A DNA stretch of 64,000 nt. Source: Symbiodinium natans (taxonomy: Eukaryota > Sar > Dinophyceae > Suessiales > Symbiodiniaceae). Below, one piece after another: positions 22,048 through 32,360 of the stretch; within the stretch, counting starts at the first letter, position 1; every line of letters starts with the position of its first letter. The notes under the pieces were generated by a model. The model was given only the letters and a program-made list of their open reading frames with translations. It did no database searches and was not told where the DNA came from. Both the position numbers and the translations under genes were made by a program. The DNA is taken from positions 205,001 to 269,000 of the forward strand of contig CAJNDS010002812.1 in the NCBI GenBank assembly GCA_905221605.1, read 5' to 3'.

Positions 22048-22090
<43 letters not shown>
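21897..22090. repeat. TG/CT microsatellite block
   Basis: (TG)n, (CT)n and T-runs. All ORFs on both strands here encode Cys-Val or Thr-His repeats and are artefacts. Confidence 0.95.
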
Positions 22091-22408
22091 TTTTGGACGA
22101 AGCCTTCTGTTCCCAGATGTTGAACGGCATGCAATACCGCGGAGGTCAACAACAACTAAGCATCCCGAACCCGAGACCCAGGACTCATTACTAGTATTTG
22201 CATAAGAACTCCCCAACTCATAAGAATGTTCTTTCTTCCTTAGAAGGGCACTCAAGGGATTATTATCTTTTTTTGGGGGGCAGGGGTTCTCATTAAGCAA
22301 GTAGTAGGTTCCTGTTCCGGAAAGGGTTGCGCTGTGCAGTCTATAGCGAGTCCCGCTGGCCTTAGCTCCCTAAACTCTCTAAGCCCTAAACCCTATAAAC
22401 CCTACAAA

Positions 22409-22508
22409 ATGGGATGTTCCCCTTATACTAACAGTCCTTAATAGGGATTATAGTACCCCCTATTATGATTTTTATTAAGGGCTGCTAGTATAAGCAAAAA
22501 CATCCCAA
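22409..22508. mobile_element. GGGATGTTCC-family MITE
   Basis: Left TGGGATGTTCCCCTTATAC, right AACATCCCAA. Flanks CCTACAAA and CCTGCAAG (6 of 8) look like a decayed 8-bp target duplication. Confidence 0.75.
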
Positions 22509-23990
22509 CCTGCAAGCCCTGTAAGCCCCATAAACGCTTTCAACCCTTAAAACTCTTGACCCCAGGCCCTGGAAACCTTGTAAGCCCTATAAGAACACAA
22601 CCTGGGCAACAAAACACTCCCTGAATGGCATCCGCAAGGTGTTCGACGTGAAGACCTGAGGCTTCAGGCTACGAACTTCTCTAAGCAAGCCTTCCAAATC
22701 CTAAATCCTAAGAACTAAACTCCCACAGCCCTCAACCCCTAAGCATCAAACAAAAACACCTAACCACTAGACCCGAGTCCCATTTTTTGGAGAACGCTCT
22801 GGGCACCAGGCGCGCTTGGCGACAGCTTGATGTGCCAAAAAGCATTCAGGATTCAGGGTTTCGATGCATCGACAGGAAGAGCTCCCCCCTTACTCCCTGA
22901 GCCCGAATATGTAAACCTCCCACCCTAAGCCCTGAACCCTAAACCCTAAACTCTAAACCCTAAACCCTAAACCCTAAACGGCCCCCTGTTATCAACTATT
23001 CCTCTACCAAACCTTTCGCAAAAAGAGCTTATGACTAAGCTACAGCATGACCGGACTTAGAATCCGAACCTATAGGGCCGCTGTAGATAGGGTTTAGGGT
23101 TTAGGGTTTAGGGTTTAGGGTTTAAGGTTTAGGTTTTCGGATTTCGGGTTTCGGGTTTAGGGTTTAGGGGTTAGGGCTACGTTTTAACTAGGTGGGGCCA
23201 TGGGGTGCCAGGATGCGTGGAGGATGCATGGCACTGCCCTTTGTATCACATGCTACTGCTCCTTCTTTCCTATGTTGGTGAAGAATTCTGAAAGTTCACA
23301 CGTCTGCACGGGCATTTCTAAAAAAGGGGTATCCCTTTTATACCCCAAGTAGCATAGAATCCCTTAAAGGGAGCCCTCAAAAAGGGTACCCCCATTTTCG
23401 GAAACCCCCACATGTCCAGAAGGGGGGGGGGGAGCTCCCCCGATTTTCGGATGTTGCCCGTATGGTCGCTTTACGAAATCATGGCACCCTTTTGGGGTCC
23501 CACTTAACTATGGGCTCAACAAACTAGTAGATCTGCATCTAGGGTGTGCCCCAAACCCTAAACTGCTTGCAAAGGAGACAATCGCTTACTGTTCGTGTGC
23601 TGACACCACCGAAGAGACGTCGAGATGCTAAGCAGGTCCCCCGGACGAAGTGCGACACCCAGACGCTTAGGACCAGACTTGAAACTCCTTTAGAAAAGTT
23701 CCTCACTTCCACAGCGAGCCGTGTGCGCTTGCTGGGATGTGCCGGGCTGTTGTGTCGTACCTTGCCTTGAATCCCCCGCGGAACATTTGGGGTGAGGGGC
23801 CTGGCCCGCGGCCTTAGACTTCGAGAGCCGTGATGGCATCCGGGTACGTGGCCTACAGCGCTGAGTGCCGGGGGCCGTCGGGGCCCAGCCCCTTGATCTC
23901 GCAGTGGGCCTCCTTTTCCTTCTCTTTTCCGGGGATCTGAGGCTCCTTCTTAAAACTCGCCAAGATGAAAAGGAAGCCCTTTGATCTAAG
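22509..23990. other. No firm gene
   Basis: Degenerate CCCTAAA (22920-22980), TTTAGGG (23089-23170) and palindromic pieces (23316-23400) are present. An ATG-led open stretch at 23832-23903 (MASGYVAYSAECRGPSGPSP) could be a 5' exon of the ankyrin gene, but its phase does not fit the 23991 acceptor. Confidence 0.4.
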
Positions 23991-25469
23991 GCCCGCTACA
24001 CCTTGCGGTGCGCGCCTGCAAGATCGACACCGTGCGGAAGCTTCTGGAGGCGGGCACGGATCTGGAGGCCAAGGACGACTCCGGCAACACACCGCTCATC
24101 GACGCCACCCTCGAGGGCTTCGTGCCGGCAGTGACAGCCCTGCTGGATGCAAGGGCAGATGTGAATGCCGCGGACAACGGGGGCATCACTGTGCTCATCC
24201 ACGCGTCCGGCGATGGCAGGATGGGGATCGTGGCGCAGCTCCTCACGGCCCGTGCAGATGTGAATGCCGAGATCCCAGGGGGAGGGACCGCGCTGTTCTT
24301 TGCCGCCCAAGAAAGCCACATCAGTGTGCTGGAGCAGCTGCTTCGAGCCCGGGCCGACGTGGGTGGCCCGGCCATCGATGAGTCCGGGTCCTCTCCGCTC
24401 TACATGGCAGCCCAGAACGGCCCCACCGCGGCGGTGCAGTCGCTGCTGGCAGCTCGCGCTTGCGTGAACCACGCGACGCCTGATGGTGCCACGCCGGTGT
24501 ACATCGCGTCCCAGGAAGGAAACACCGGCTCCCTCAAGTTGCTGCTGCAAGCCCGGGGGGGCGTCGATTCCACGATGTGTGATGGGTCCTCCTCCGTGGC
24601 TGTTGCCGCCATGCACGGCCGCGAAGATACCCTGAAGGTCTTGTTGGAGGCCCGTGCAAGCGTGAACTTGGTGATGGACCACGGAGAAACGGCGCTGCAC
24701 TCGGCTGCAGCACAACCCACCCATACCAGCACCTTGGAGAAATGGTTCATATACCATAATAGGGATTATAAATAGGGATTATAGTAGTGTAGGGTCCCCC
24801 ATTTTTAAGGTTCATGTCGCCCCCTAAGGCATTCTGAAACATTTGCTGGCGGCGCGTGCCGAGCTGATGGCGAGAACTTCGGATGGCGTCACGCCTTTGC
24901 ACCTCGCAGCACTCGGGAACCATACCGAGGCGGTGCCGGAACTGATCCTTGGGGACGAAATGACAAGCTCAGGATCAACTAAACTCTTTTTGTTATTTCT
25001 TAAAATCGTTTAACAGTTCCTAAAAGGGTTTATGGCTCATATACCTCAATAGGGATTATAAGTAGTGTAGGGTAGATGACCCCCAATTTCAAGGTTCATT
25101 TCGTCCCCAAGGATCGCAGCCCGTGCGGAGGTGGATGCCAGCTCCAACGGCGCGACCCCGCTGCACGTGGCGCTGAGCAACAGCCATCTCGGCCCAACTC
25201 AGGACTTTTGGGGGTTTTTGGCATGTTTTCGTGGGGTTTTGCGGGGAGAGTTCGCAGGGCCCTGAGCCCTGCACTCATGAGTGAGGTTGCGTGACCAGTT
25301 GCGAGTATAGTTACCTTCAGTATCATGTCCAGAACTCCCCAAGGAGCTGCTTCGCGCCCGAGCCTCCTTGACCGCCAAGACCTCCACCGGGCACAACGCC
25401 TTAGCCATCGCTCAGGTGACCGGAAACCTCGAGATCCAGAGCCTCTTAAAGAGCTGGGATGTCAAGTGA
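23991..25469 (+). CDS. Ankyrin-repeat protein (3 introner-like introns; 5' end open)
   Basis: Exons 23991-24728, 24829-24943, 25112-25202 and 25344-25469 join in frame to 355 residues ending LLKSWDVK and TGA. Eleven ankyrin repeats of about 33 residues can be read; many share the end LL-x-ARA-x-V-N/D (QLLRARADV, LLAARACV, LLEARASV) and the start G-x-TPLHLAA. Splice sites were placed by the repeat register: each join restores a 33-residue repeat (HTSILKHLLAARAEL, AVPELIAARAEV, GPTQELLRARASL). The first exon opens inside repeat 1 (PLHLAVRACKIDTVRKLLEAG) after AAG, so at least one 5' exon is missing. Ankyrin repeats bind proteins; the partner is unknown. An ATG-started reading from within exon 1 is possible but would cut repeat 1. 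Confidence 0.88.
24729..24828 (+). mobile_element. Introner-like intron 1 of the ankyrin gene (GC-AG)
   Basis: 100 bp, begins GCACCTTGG and ends CCCCCTAAG, with GCA repeated just outside the right end. The interior contains ATAGGGATTATA and TTTAAGGTTCATGTCG, shared with intron 2. Non-canonical GC donor. Confidence 0.8.
24944..25111 (+). mobile_element. Introner-like intron 2 of the ankyrin gene (GA-AG)
   Basis: 168 bp with terminal inverted repeats CTTGGGGACGAAATGA and TCATTTCGTCCCCAAG (perfect, 16 bp) and a GATC duplication at both ends. Splicing within the GATC copies gives a GA donor and AAG acceptor and restores the ankyrin register exactly. The right half, from AATAGGGATTATA to TTCAAGGTTCAT, resembles intron 1. 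Confidence 0.88.
25203..25343 (+). mobile_element. Introner-like intron 3 of the ankyrin gene (GA-AG)
   Basis: 141 bp, begins GACTTTTGGGG and ends CTCCCCAAG, with GGA at both junctions. The ends match the CTTGGGG/CCCCAAG pattern of intron 2, but the interior is unrelated. Confidence 0.75.
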
Positions 25470-25673
25470 GGCACTCCGGTCTTGTCTTACCCATGTGGGG
25501 CCAGGGTTGTTCTTTCTTGGGGTCCCCAGGACTCCTTCGACTGAACGCCCCCTGAAGAGTAGTTCCTCTTTGCGTAGTATTTTCAGCTCTCCATCCCCAG
25601 TAAGGAGCACAAAAGCAAGCGTGTATGTGTGTTTCTATAGATATATATATATATATATATATATAATATACAT

Positions 25674-25704
<31 letters not shown>

Positions 25705-26460
25705 TATGCATATATATATATATATACATATAGAATATCTCTAGTACTTAAGGAGCCGAAAGAGGAACCACGCGTGCCCCGACCCCTAAATTTTGGTGGG
25801 CCTCCATGGCGCATTGTGAGGATGCCGCCACATCGAGGCAGCTTTTGCAGGTCCCGCCTTTTCGGGCGCTAGAAAGCGCGCCGACTGCGGAGCGGCGGGA
25901 GGTTTAAGGTTTAGGGTTGCCAAAACTAACACCTCCGACATCTGCACAGTTCAGGCCTTCGGACTCGAAAAGGTGGATTTCGGGTCCGGGGAGCCTTGCG
26001 GGTTTACACCTCAGAGCTTCGATTTTTTGGGTATAATTAGGGTTTAAGGGAAGCCGTCTTTGCAACCCTGCGGCACTGCACCCTTGTTTAGGGGCACAGA
26101 TGTGTGCGTTTGTCCTCCGCCACCCCAGCACCAATTGCTGCCAGACCCTTACGGTGCCGCAATTCCGGCACAGGCACATCAAGTCAGCAAGGAGAACAGA
26201 CTTAAGTAAACCAGAGAGGGTGATGAAAGGTGCCGGGAACCTCGTCTTTGCTTAAGAACCACCCAAACGGTTCTGTAGGGATCTTGAGCAAATAGTAGTC
26301 ATTCCTCCTTCCCCCAACACCCTAGGCCCTGAATAACCTGAGCCCCTGGGCCCCCAAGACCCTAAACCCCTAAGCCCTAAGCCCTAAGCCCTAAACCCTG
26401 AACCCTAAACCCCTTACCCCTAAACCCTAACCCCTAAACCCTAAACCCTAAACACCCAAG
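25470..26460. other. 3' of the ankyrin gene; microsatellite and repeats
   Basis: Contains (TA)n/TACATA microsatellite (25640-25735), a short inverted-repeat element (26246-26299) and degenerate CCCTAAA (26360-26455). The minus-strand ORF 25904-26182 has no recognisable domain. Confidence 0.5.
26246..26299. mobile_element. GCTTAAGAACC-family element, small
   Basis: TTTGCTTAAGAACC on the left mirrors GGATCTTGAGCAAATAGTAG on the right. Same family as 45001-45110. Confidence 0.6.
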
Positions 26461-26551
26461 CCGGTCGGCATCGCCGCTCGTTGATGCCGGCGACTCTCGG
26501 GAGCTGACTTGCCCTGAGCCGCGCAGGCTGGGGGCCCTCAACGCTCCTCTT
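26461..26551 (+). CDS. Exon candidate, SPLVDAGDSRELTCPEPRRL
   Basis: Acceptor ACCCAAG after a CCCTAAA array. The frame RSASPLVDAGDSRELTCPEP then RRLGALNAPLL is open up to the inverted-repeat element at 26552, which would then be the intron. Other frames are stopped. Confidence 0.5.
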
Positions 26552-26705
26552 CTACTATTTGCTTAAGAACCCCAAAAAAGTAAGAATAATATTCTTCTAG
26601 GGTAGTATAAAAAGTAAGAATAATATTCTTCTAGGGTAGTATAGGGATGATTAGTTCTTTTTTTTTTTTGGGGGGGGGGGGGGGGGCTCTGAAGCAAGTC
26701 GCAGT
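26552..26705. mobile_element. GCTTAAGAACC-family element with internal duplication
   Basis: Left end CTACTATTTGCTTAAGAACC. Inside, a unit of about 34 bp (AAAAGTAAGAATAATATTCT then TCTAGGGTAGTATA) occurs twice in a row. The right end is eroded after a T-run and G-run (26658-26686). Confidence 0.7.
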
Positions 26706-26905
26706 CTTGCCGGAGTCTGGTGGGGAGTCTCTAGTTGAGGGCTTGGCCGAAACGCCGGCTAGGGTTTGGGGTTTAGGGTTTAGGGCTTCCGAAGCCCTGT
26801 AAACTCCAAACCCTAAAGCCTCAACCCTCATCTCTCAACCCGAAGCCCTAAGCCTTAAGCCGTCAGCCCTAAGTCAAGCCCTAAACCGCAAGCATGTGGT
26901 CACAG

Positions 26906-26959
26906 CTCTGTCAGGGGCGAAATGCAGCCCTACATGCTCGAGGATTGCTTCTGGCCCAG
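26906..26959 (+). CDS. Exon candidate, LCQGRNAALHARGLLLAQ
   Basis: Acceptor TGGTCACAG, donor GTGGGT; 54 nt, phase 0 at both ends. Protein-like frame. Confidence 0.55.
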
Positions 26960-26995
26960 GTGGGTCCTGTTTCTACCGGCGCCCCGGGCTTCATG

Positions 26996-27055
26996 AGAAT
27001 TAGTTTTTTTACACGCACGTGTAAAAAAAAGTTCGTGTAAAAAAAACTAATTCTG
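26996..27055. mobile_element. Short perfect-arm palindrome (ACACG/CGTGT core)
   Basis: The left arm GAATTAGTTTTTTTACACG mirrors the right arm CGTGTAAAAAAAACTAATTC; the loop holds a third, partial copy (CACGTGTAAAAAAAAG). Either a mini-MITE or a hairpin intron core. Confidence 0.65.
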
Positions 27056-27129
27056 AGCATTTAGGGTTTTAGGGGGGTTCAGGGTTTCTAGCAGGCTTAG
27101 GGTCCAGGGATTCGGGCCTCGGGTGTGGG

Positions 27130-27310
27130 CGGGTTTAGGGTTTAGGGTTTTGCAGTTGAGGGTTTAGGGTTTAATTAGGGTTTAAGGGGCTTAATTAGGG
27201 TTTTGGGTTTAGGGTTTTACGGTTGAGGGTTTAGGGTTTATGTAGGGTTTAAGGGGCTTAATTAGGGTTTAGGGGGTTTAGGGTTTAGGGTGTTTAGGGG
27301 GTGAAGTGAT
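27130..27310 (+). repeat. Degenerate TTTAGGG with higher-order repeat
   Basis: G-strand repeats in which a block of about 65 bp (GTTGAGGGTTTAGGGTTTA through GGGCTTAATTAGGG) occurs twice (about 27155-27195 and 27219-27260). Confidence 0.8.
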
Positions 27311-27559
27311 ACAGGGAGTGTAGGGGGTGCAGGGGGTTTAGGGGGTTGATTGAGGTTGCGTCCAAAGGCTTTGGGGCTTGGTTGAGCGTTCAGGCTGTAA
27401 GAACTGGTGGTCTACAGTTCACCTGGCGGGGGCGGGGAGGGAGGGGGAACCCAAATCCCTGAGCCCCACATCTTGCATCATCACGTGTAGACATTCACCC
27501 TAAACCCTAAACCCTAAACCCTAAACCCTAAACCCTAAACCCTAAACTCTTGATCCCAG

Positions 27560-27675
27560 AACGTTCTTCTCGGCTGAGGTGATCTTGCTGGCTGTTGCCG
27601 CCATCCGGCGCCTATGCTCGTTGGCCAATAGGCTTGGCCCAACACCCCCAGCAACCCTGAATGCTACGACCCGAG
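27560..27675 (+). CDS. Exon, TFFSAEVILLAVAAIRRLCS
   Basis: Acceptor TTGATCCCAG after a CCCTAAA array, donor GTACAG. It encodes TFFSAEVILLAVAAIRRLCS then LANRLGPTPPATLNATTR. The hydrophobic first half may be a buried helix or membrane segment. Strong coding look. Confidence 0.65.
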
Positions 27676-27735
27676 GTACAGCAGGTTCAGGATTTAGGGT
27701 TTAGGGTTTAGGGCTTAGGGTTAGAGACCCTGAAG

Positions 27736-27882
27736 CCCTTCCAGAAAGCTGCTTTCATGGAGGCGTGCATGAGCAAGGCAGCCTCTCGTGGAGTGCACCC
27801 AGACCCTCGCACGGAGATTTGCGGTGGAGGGATTTCGCTCGCAGTTCTCCGTTCAAAAAAAGGCCGTTCAGCCCTGACCTGA
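27736..27882 (+). CDS. Exon candidate with stop, PFQKAAFMEACMSKAASRGV
   Basis: Acceptor CCTGAAG. 48 codons then TGA: PFQKAAFMEACMSKAASRGV, HPDPRTEICGGGISLAVLRS. A second frame stays open across the segment to a strong donor GTAAGG at 27927 and would fit the phase of the 27560 exon, so the frame is not settled. Confidence 0.5.
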   Translation, partial: PFQKAAFMEACMSKAASRGVHPDPRTEICGGGISLAVLRSKKGRSALT

Positions 27883-28567
27883 TCCAGGCCCAAAGCGGTC
27901 CCACGTGTACAACCTGCGCCAGCGACGGTAAGGCCAGGGGTCCCTGAAGGGCTTCTGTAGATCCCCGAACTTCTCGCAATCAATAGGGGTTGTAGGGCAC
28001 CAAGGCACAGTAGCGGACCGTTGTGGCATGACTTATATAGATGGTTTAGGCTTACAGGGCTTTCTGCAAAGCGGCCGAAGATTACGTACGTCAGGTTTGC
28101 TAGTGTAGCAGTCGCGTCGCATGAAATGCCTAGACCCAGGAGCTCGCGACTGTAACTGCGAGCACAAGCCTAGACAGCTGGCAAAACTACTCCAAATTCC
28201 TGTACTGCACCGAATGTCCTCGACCCAAATCCCAAGTCAAGGGGCCCAAATCTTTCTTCGCAGCACCCCTCCCCACCCCCCCCACATTTGGGCCCCATGC
28301 TTTTGTTCCGCACAACTGCCACTCGAGCCCTCAGCGAAAGGTCGAGGGTCTTCTGTGATTGGTTTGAAGCTGGATAGGGTTCAGGGTATGATATAGGGGC
28401 GGAATAATTGCTAGTAGTATTCCCTTGTGGTTCGTTTGCAATGATACTCTAGGCCCCTATGCTAGGTTTGGGGTCTTTGGTGCTCATGAACTTCGGGTGT
28501 AGAGTCTAGGGTTTAGGGTTTAGGGCTTCACCCTCCCACTTCGCCAGACATGCTGAAACGAATTTAG

Positions 28568-28618
28568 GTTGAATGCTGCGGCGGCTCACGAAATCCAGGC
28601 CACTTGGCAGCTACAGCA
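28568..28618 (+). CDS. Exon candidate, LNAAAAHEIQATWQLQQ
   Basis: Acceptor CGAATTTAG, donor GTTGGGG. Ala/Gln-rich helix. TTTAGGG-type repeats follow within 15 bp. Confidence 0.5.
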
Positions 28619-28778
28619 GTTGGGGAGTTTAGGGTTTAGCGTTTAGGGTTTAGCGTTTCGGGTTTGGGGTTGGGGTGCAAATGCATGGCGAGGCAGTGTA
28701 GTTCCGAACCCCACTACACTCTGGCTCCCCTCGCTTGAAGTCTCCAGGGCAATTATATGAGTTCGAGATGTACACAAA

Positions 28779-29066
28779 CGTATTTATATACATATAGATA
28801 TATATATATATATATATAATGAATGGAATACATATATATATATATATTTCCATACATATATACATATATAGATACACACATATATATACAGATATAGATA
28901 TGGATATAGATATAGATCTGGATATAGAAATAGATATAGAGAAAGATATAGATATAGATATAGATATAGATAGATATAGATGTATGATGGATGCATGCAT
29001 GCATGCATGTATGTATACACACACATATATATATATATGTATGTGTGTATGTATGTATATATATTG
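28779..29066. repeat. TA/GATA/TGCA microsatellite
   Basis: (TA)n, (GATATA)n and (GCAT)n runs; five overlapping ORFs on both strands are artefacts of the repeats. Confidence 0.95.
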
Positions 29067-29562
29067 TGCAACTGCAGCTACTTTCTTCTGAGTAATCACG
29101 GGCCTTGAAGCGGCTTCGGGAGCTTGTCTTCTCAAGCGGCTTTCCCGAAAACCTTGGCCTGGGAGGCGAATGTGTGCATCCCTAGAAGTCAGCCCTCAAC
29201 CCTGTGCATGTAGAAGGGTTTAGGGTTTAGGGTTTAGGGCTAGGGTTTAGGGATTTGAACCCTAAGTCCTACAAACAATACAAACCCTATAAACCCTAGA
29301 ACCCTACAACCCCGATCGCCCCTTTAACGCCACACCCCAGAACCCGAAACCCTAAACCTACAACCCCAAACCCTATAACCCTCTAACCCGATAATTTTAA
29401 CCCTCCCACCCTGAATCCTAAACCCTTTCACCAGCCCAACCCCGCACCCTAAACCCTAAACCTTCAAACCTAAACCCTCAACCCTAAAAACCCTCAACCC
29501 TTAAACCCTAAACCCTCAACCTAAAACCCCCTAAACCATAAGCCCTAAACCTAAACCCCCAG

Positions 29563-29619
29563 AGTGAGGTGCGGGTCGTGGCGGCCTGTGGATCCGCAGC
29601 TGCCGAGGGCGCTGAGGAG
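29563..29619 (+). CDS. Exon candidate, SEVRVVAACGSAAAEGAEE
   Basis: Acceptor AAACCCCCAG after 290 bp of degenerate CCCTAAA, donor GTGCCA. 57 nt in phase 0. It fits the C-array/exon/G-array rule (TTTAGGG at 29645). Confidence 0.55.
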
Positions 29620-31046
29620 GTGCCATTTTGGGCGTTTCGGGTTTGTAGGGTTTAGGGTTTAGGTCACTTATTTCTTGTTTTTTTTTTTTTTTTTTTTGCT
29701 GTTTCTAAGGGTTATGTTTAGGGGGGTTCGGGATTTGGCGTGAAGGGTTTTGGGGTTTTTTGGGTTAGGATTTTGTTTAGGGTTTCGGGATTTGGGGTTA
29801 GGGTTTAGACATTTGGGGTGTAGGACTTTTTGGGTTTAGGGGTTTCTTTTTGGGGGTTTTGGGGTCTAGGGTTTGGGGATTTGGGGTTTAGGGATTTATG
29901 GGTTTTGGGTTTAGGGTTTTTGTTTTAGGGTTTAGAGTCAGGGCTTGCGAGGTTCTGTAACTGTAGGTTGTTTTGGCGAGGTTTGCAGAGGATTTCAGCC
30001 AGGGCTTGTGTAGAATACTTAGGGTCCCTTCTACGGTGCGTATAGAGGGCTATTCGTGTTTTGTGGCTTTGTCGTAGCTTAGGCTTGGAGAGTTTATATG
30101 TAGTTAGTATTTCTACTGTGTTGTAAGAGCTTATCTAGAGCTGGACTTTAGGCCCTTTGTCTAGGTCTTAGGGTTTGGGAGATTTTGGTTTTGTGGCTGA
30201 AGCATCTTGATTCTGTCCAAGAGCACTCGAGTGCAAGGTCCCATGCAATTGGCTGCTGTCAAGGGTTGTACCCTGGACCCCATATGAGCTTTTGAAAGTT
30301 GGTGTTGCAACATTGGGAGAATGAGTCAAGGTTTCCGGATCCCCCCGAATCATGAAACAACAGCAACATCGCCAAAGCAACATCAAGTTCCAAAAGGCCT
30401 CCACCAACCAGCCTGTCCAAGCTGTACACCCAAATCTCGCAGGCCTGACTCAGAAGGTTCACTTGTAGTACCACTATAAAATACCTAAGACCTTATTTGT
30501 TGTGGTTTCCGGGTACCGACTTCCAGCATAGTACTACAAAATGGACCTTCGCAACCCAATTCTGCTTGCTACGTTCGCTCATGCCCCATCACAGCTCAAG
30601 ACGGCTCTACTCAGCTCTCTGACCTACGCCAAGCGCCAGACCAGCGTCCAACACCCTTGAATCTTCCGCCTTGAAACGGAACCATCTAGTATAGGGGTCG
30701 GAAGAATTTACAAATATTATTCTGCAGGGTCCCTCTAGAACTATACTAGAATAGCCCCCCCCAAAACACCATTCTGATTATTCAGGCCCCTAATTCAGCT
30801 GGGAGTTTGTATAGGCTCCTGGCTCAAGATCCTGGGCGTTGAAGGCCTTCCGGAGCTTGCTCGACCCTCTTGGACTCTTACAAAGTAAACAAGATGCGTT
30901 TTGTAGGTTGGCTAAGAACTTCAGGAGGTGTTTCATTAGAACCCACTACTATAGGGCAGGTGTGGGTTCTGAAGCTACACCTAAACTTCCAATCCTAAAC
31001 CCTAAATCCTAAGCTTTCAAGTTCAACCCGAAGTTGGCACACTCAG
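29620..31046. other. No firm gene; G-rich degenerate repeat then unique DNA
   Basis: 29640-29935 is degenerate TTTAGGG/TTTTGGGG with a T-run. 30168-30474 carries only shadow-like minus ORFs. Two inverted-repeat elements lie at 30455-30548 and near 30687-30751. Confidence 0.5.
30455..30548. mobile_element. MITE-like element, AGGTTCACTTGTAGTAC ends
   Basis: The left AGGTTCACTTGTAGTACCAC mirrors the right ATAGTACTACAAAATGGACCT with three mismatches. Non-coding. Confidence 0.6.
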
Positions 31047-31160
31047 AGGTGAGCGTCTCGCTGGCTATTGACAGTCGCTGTGCGGGTTCGGTGCTCGCCC
31101 AGCGTGCCGGCGTCGCTCTCGGGGAGGCCCTTTCTCGGGATCGAAGCCAGTTCGGCGAAT
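31047..31160 (+). CDS. Exon candidate, VSVSLAIDSRCAGSVLAQRA
   Basis: Acceptor CACTCAG, donor GTACAA. It encodes VSVSLAIDSRCAGSVLAQRA then GVALGEALSRDRSQFGE, or runs on to a TAA at 31167. Clear coding composition. Confidence 0.6.
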
Positions 31161-31832
31161 GTACAATGTAACAATCATCCTTATCCATTTTTTATTAAGA
31201 GTAGACATGTATGTGTATGTATATATGACTGTATATGTCATACTCACCTAACAACCAAGCTTTCAGGATACTGTTCCATTGTTACACAACTTTGTGTTAC
31301 ACTCCCCCTGCCCCGATAAGGGACCCTAAACTAGAATGCAGCTTGATACGAAGTGCCGATTTCCACTTTTCAAGCTGCTCTCTGGCAGTTCATGGCCCCG
31401 GGTTAGGGCCTTTAGGGTCTGGTCTAGGTCCCCGGGTTGCCTGATCACAGGGGGCCTTGTCTGATGTCTTATAGGTTATGCAGTGGTCTGGTAGCGGCAT
31501 GTGTATGGATGTGGGAATTGGGCAGGTTCCCGGTATGGTCATGGGTATGGTAATGGTATGGCATCGTACGGTATCCCTAATCCCTTAACCCATGTACGTT
31601 CGCATGGTTTGAACAGGCGTATGTACATGAACGTATGTCGAACACCTGGTCGACGAGCGCAGCGCGTTGCATGGGCCGATGGCGTCCCATCCCAAAGCCC
31701 TAGGTCTAAGCCCTAAGCCCTAAACCCTGAACCCGAAATCCTAAACCTTAAGCCCTAAGCCCCAAGCCCTAAACCCTAAACCCTAAACCCTATACCCTAT
31801 ACCCTAAACCCTATCCTGGAACTCTCTCAAAG

Positions 31833-31914
31833 CTCCGGACTGGAGGTGGAGTGCATGTGGCTGCCAGATGGCGCAGAGCTGGCCGCTGCCTCGGTCCAAG
31901 GGCTCCTTTTTCAG
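31833..31914 (+). CDS. Exon with telomeric-repeat donor, SGLEVECMWLPDGAELAAAS
   Basis: Acceptor TCTCAAAG, then SGLEVECMWLPDGAELAAAS and VQGLLFQ, ending exactly at CAG before GTTTAGGG. The donor is the first unit of a TTTAGGG array of about 10 copies. CCCTAAA variants lie just upstream. Best example of the repeat-as-donor arrangement. Confidence 0.7.
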
Positions 31915-31990
31915 GTTTAGGGTTTAGGGTTTAGGGTTTAGGGTTTAGGGTTTAGGGTTTAGGGTTTAGGGTTTAGGGTTTAGGGTTTAG
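31915..31990 (+). repeat. TTTAGGG array at a splice donor
   Basis: About 10 pure units starting at the first intron base of the 31833 exon. Confidence 0.97.
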
Positions 31991-32257
31991 GGCTCAAGAG
32001 ATGCTGTGCCTAAGTGTTTCCGCAGTTCAGCCAACTAATTGCACATGGTGCCTGGTTTCTACTGCTTGTGCCCGTGGGGGTCTCGTGATCCTGAGCAGCC
32101 TTTGTACCCTGAGACCCAAACCCTATGACCCCAAATTCACGATCTGCGTAGTTCCTGCAGATGGAAACTTCTGACCATGCCTGATGAAGACGATAGAGAG
32201 GCTCAGGGATTTGGGCTACACACCATGTAGCGTGCATGCGCACCTTGAAACCCTAGT

Positions 32258-32360
32258 CTACTATTTGCTTAAGAACTACCCAAGAATACGAATATACTCT
32301 TCCCTAGAAGGTTAATGTACGGATTGTTTGTTTTGTGGGCGTTCTTAAGCAAATGGTAGT
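32258..32360. mobile_element. GCTTAAGAACC-family element
   Basis: CTACTATTTGCTTAAGAAC at the left and GTTCTTAAGCAAATGGTAGT at the right, 103 bp. Non-coding, same family as 45001-45110. Confidence 0.8.

Noticed and set aside
21709-22300. Overlapping ORFs of 80-150 codons on both strands
   Set aside because: They encode only microsatellite-derived Thr-His, Cys-Val or Ser-Leu repeats.
23546-23770. 74-codon + strand ORF upstream of the ankyrin gene
   Set aside because: Arg/Thr-rich with no repeat or domain; no splice link to the ankyrin frame found.
28650-29135. 161-codon minus ORF and partners
   Set aside because: Ile/Tyr-rich translation of (TA)n and (GATA)n microsatellite.
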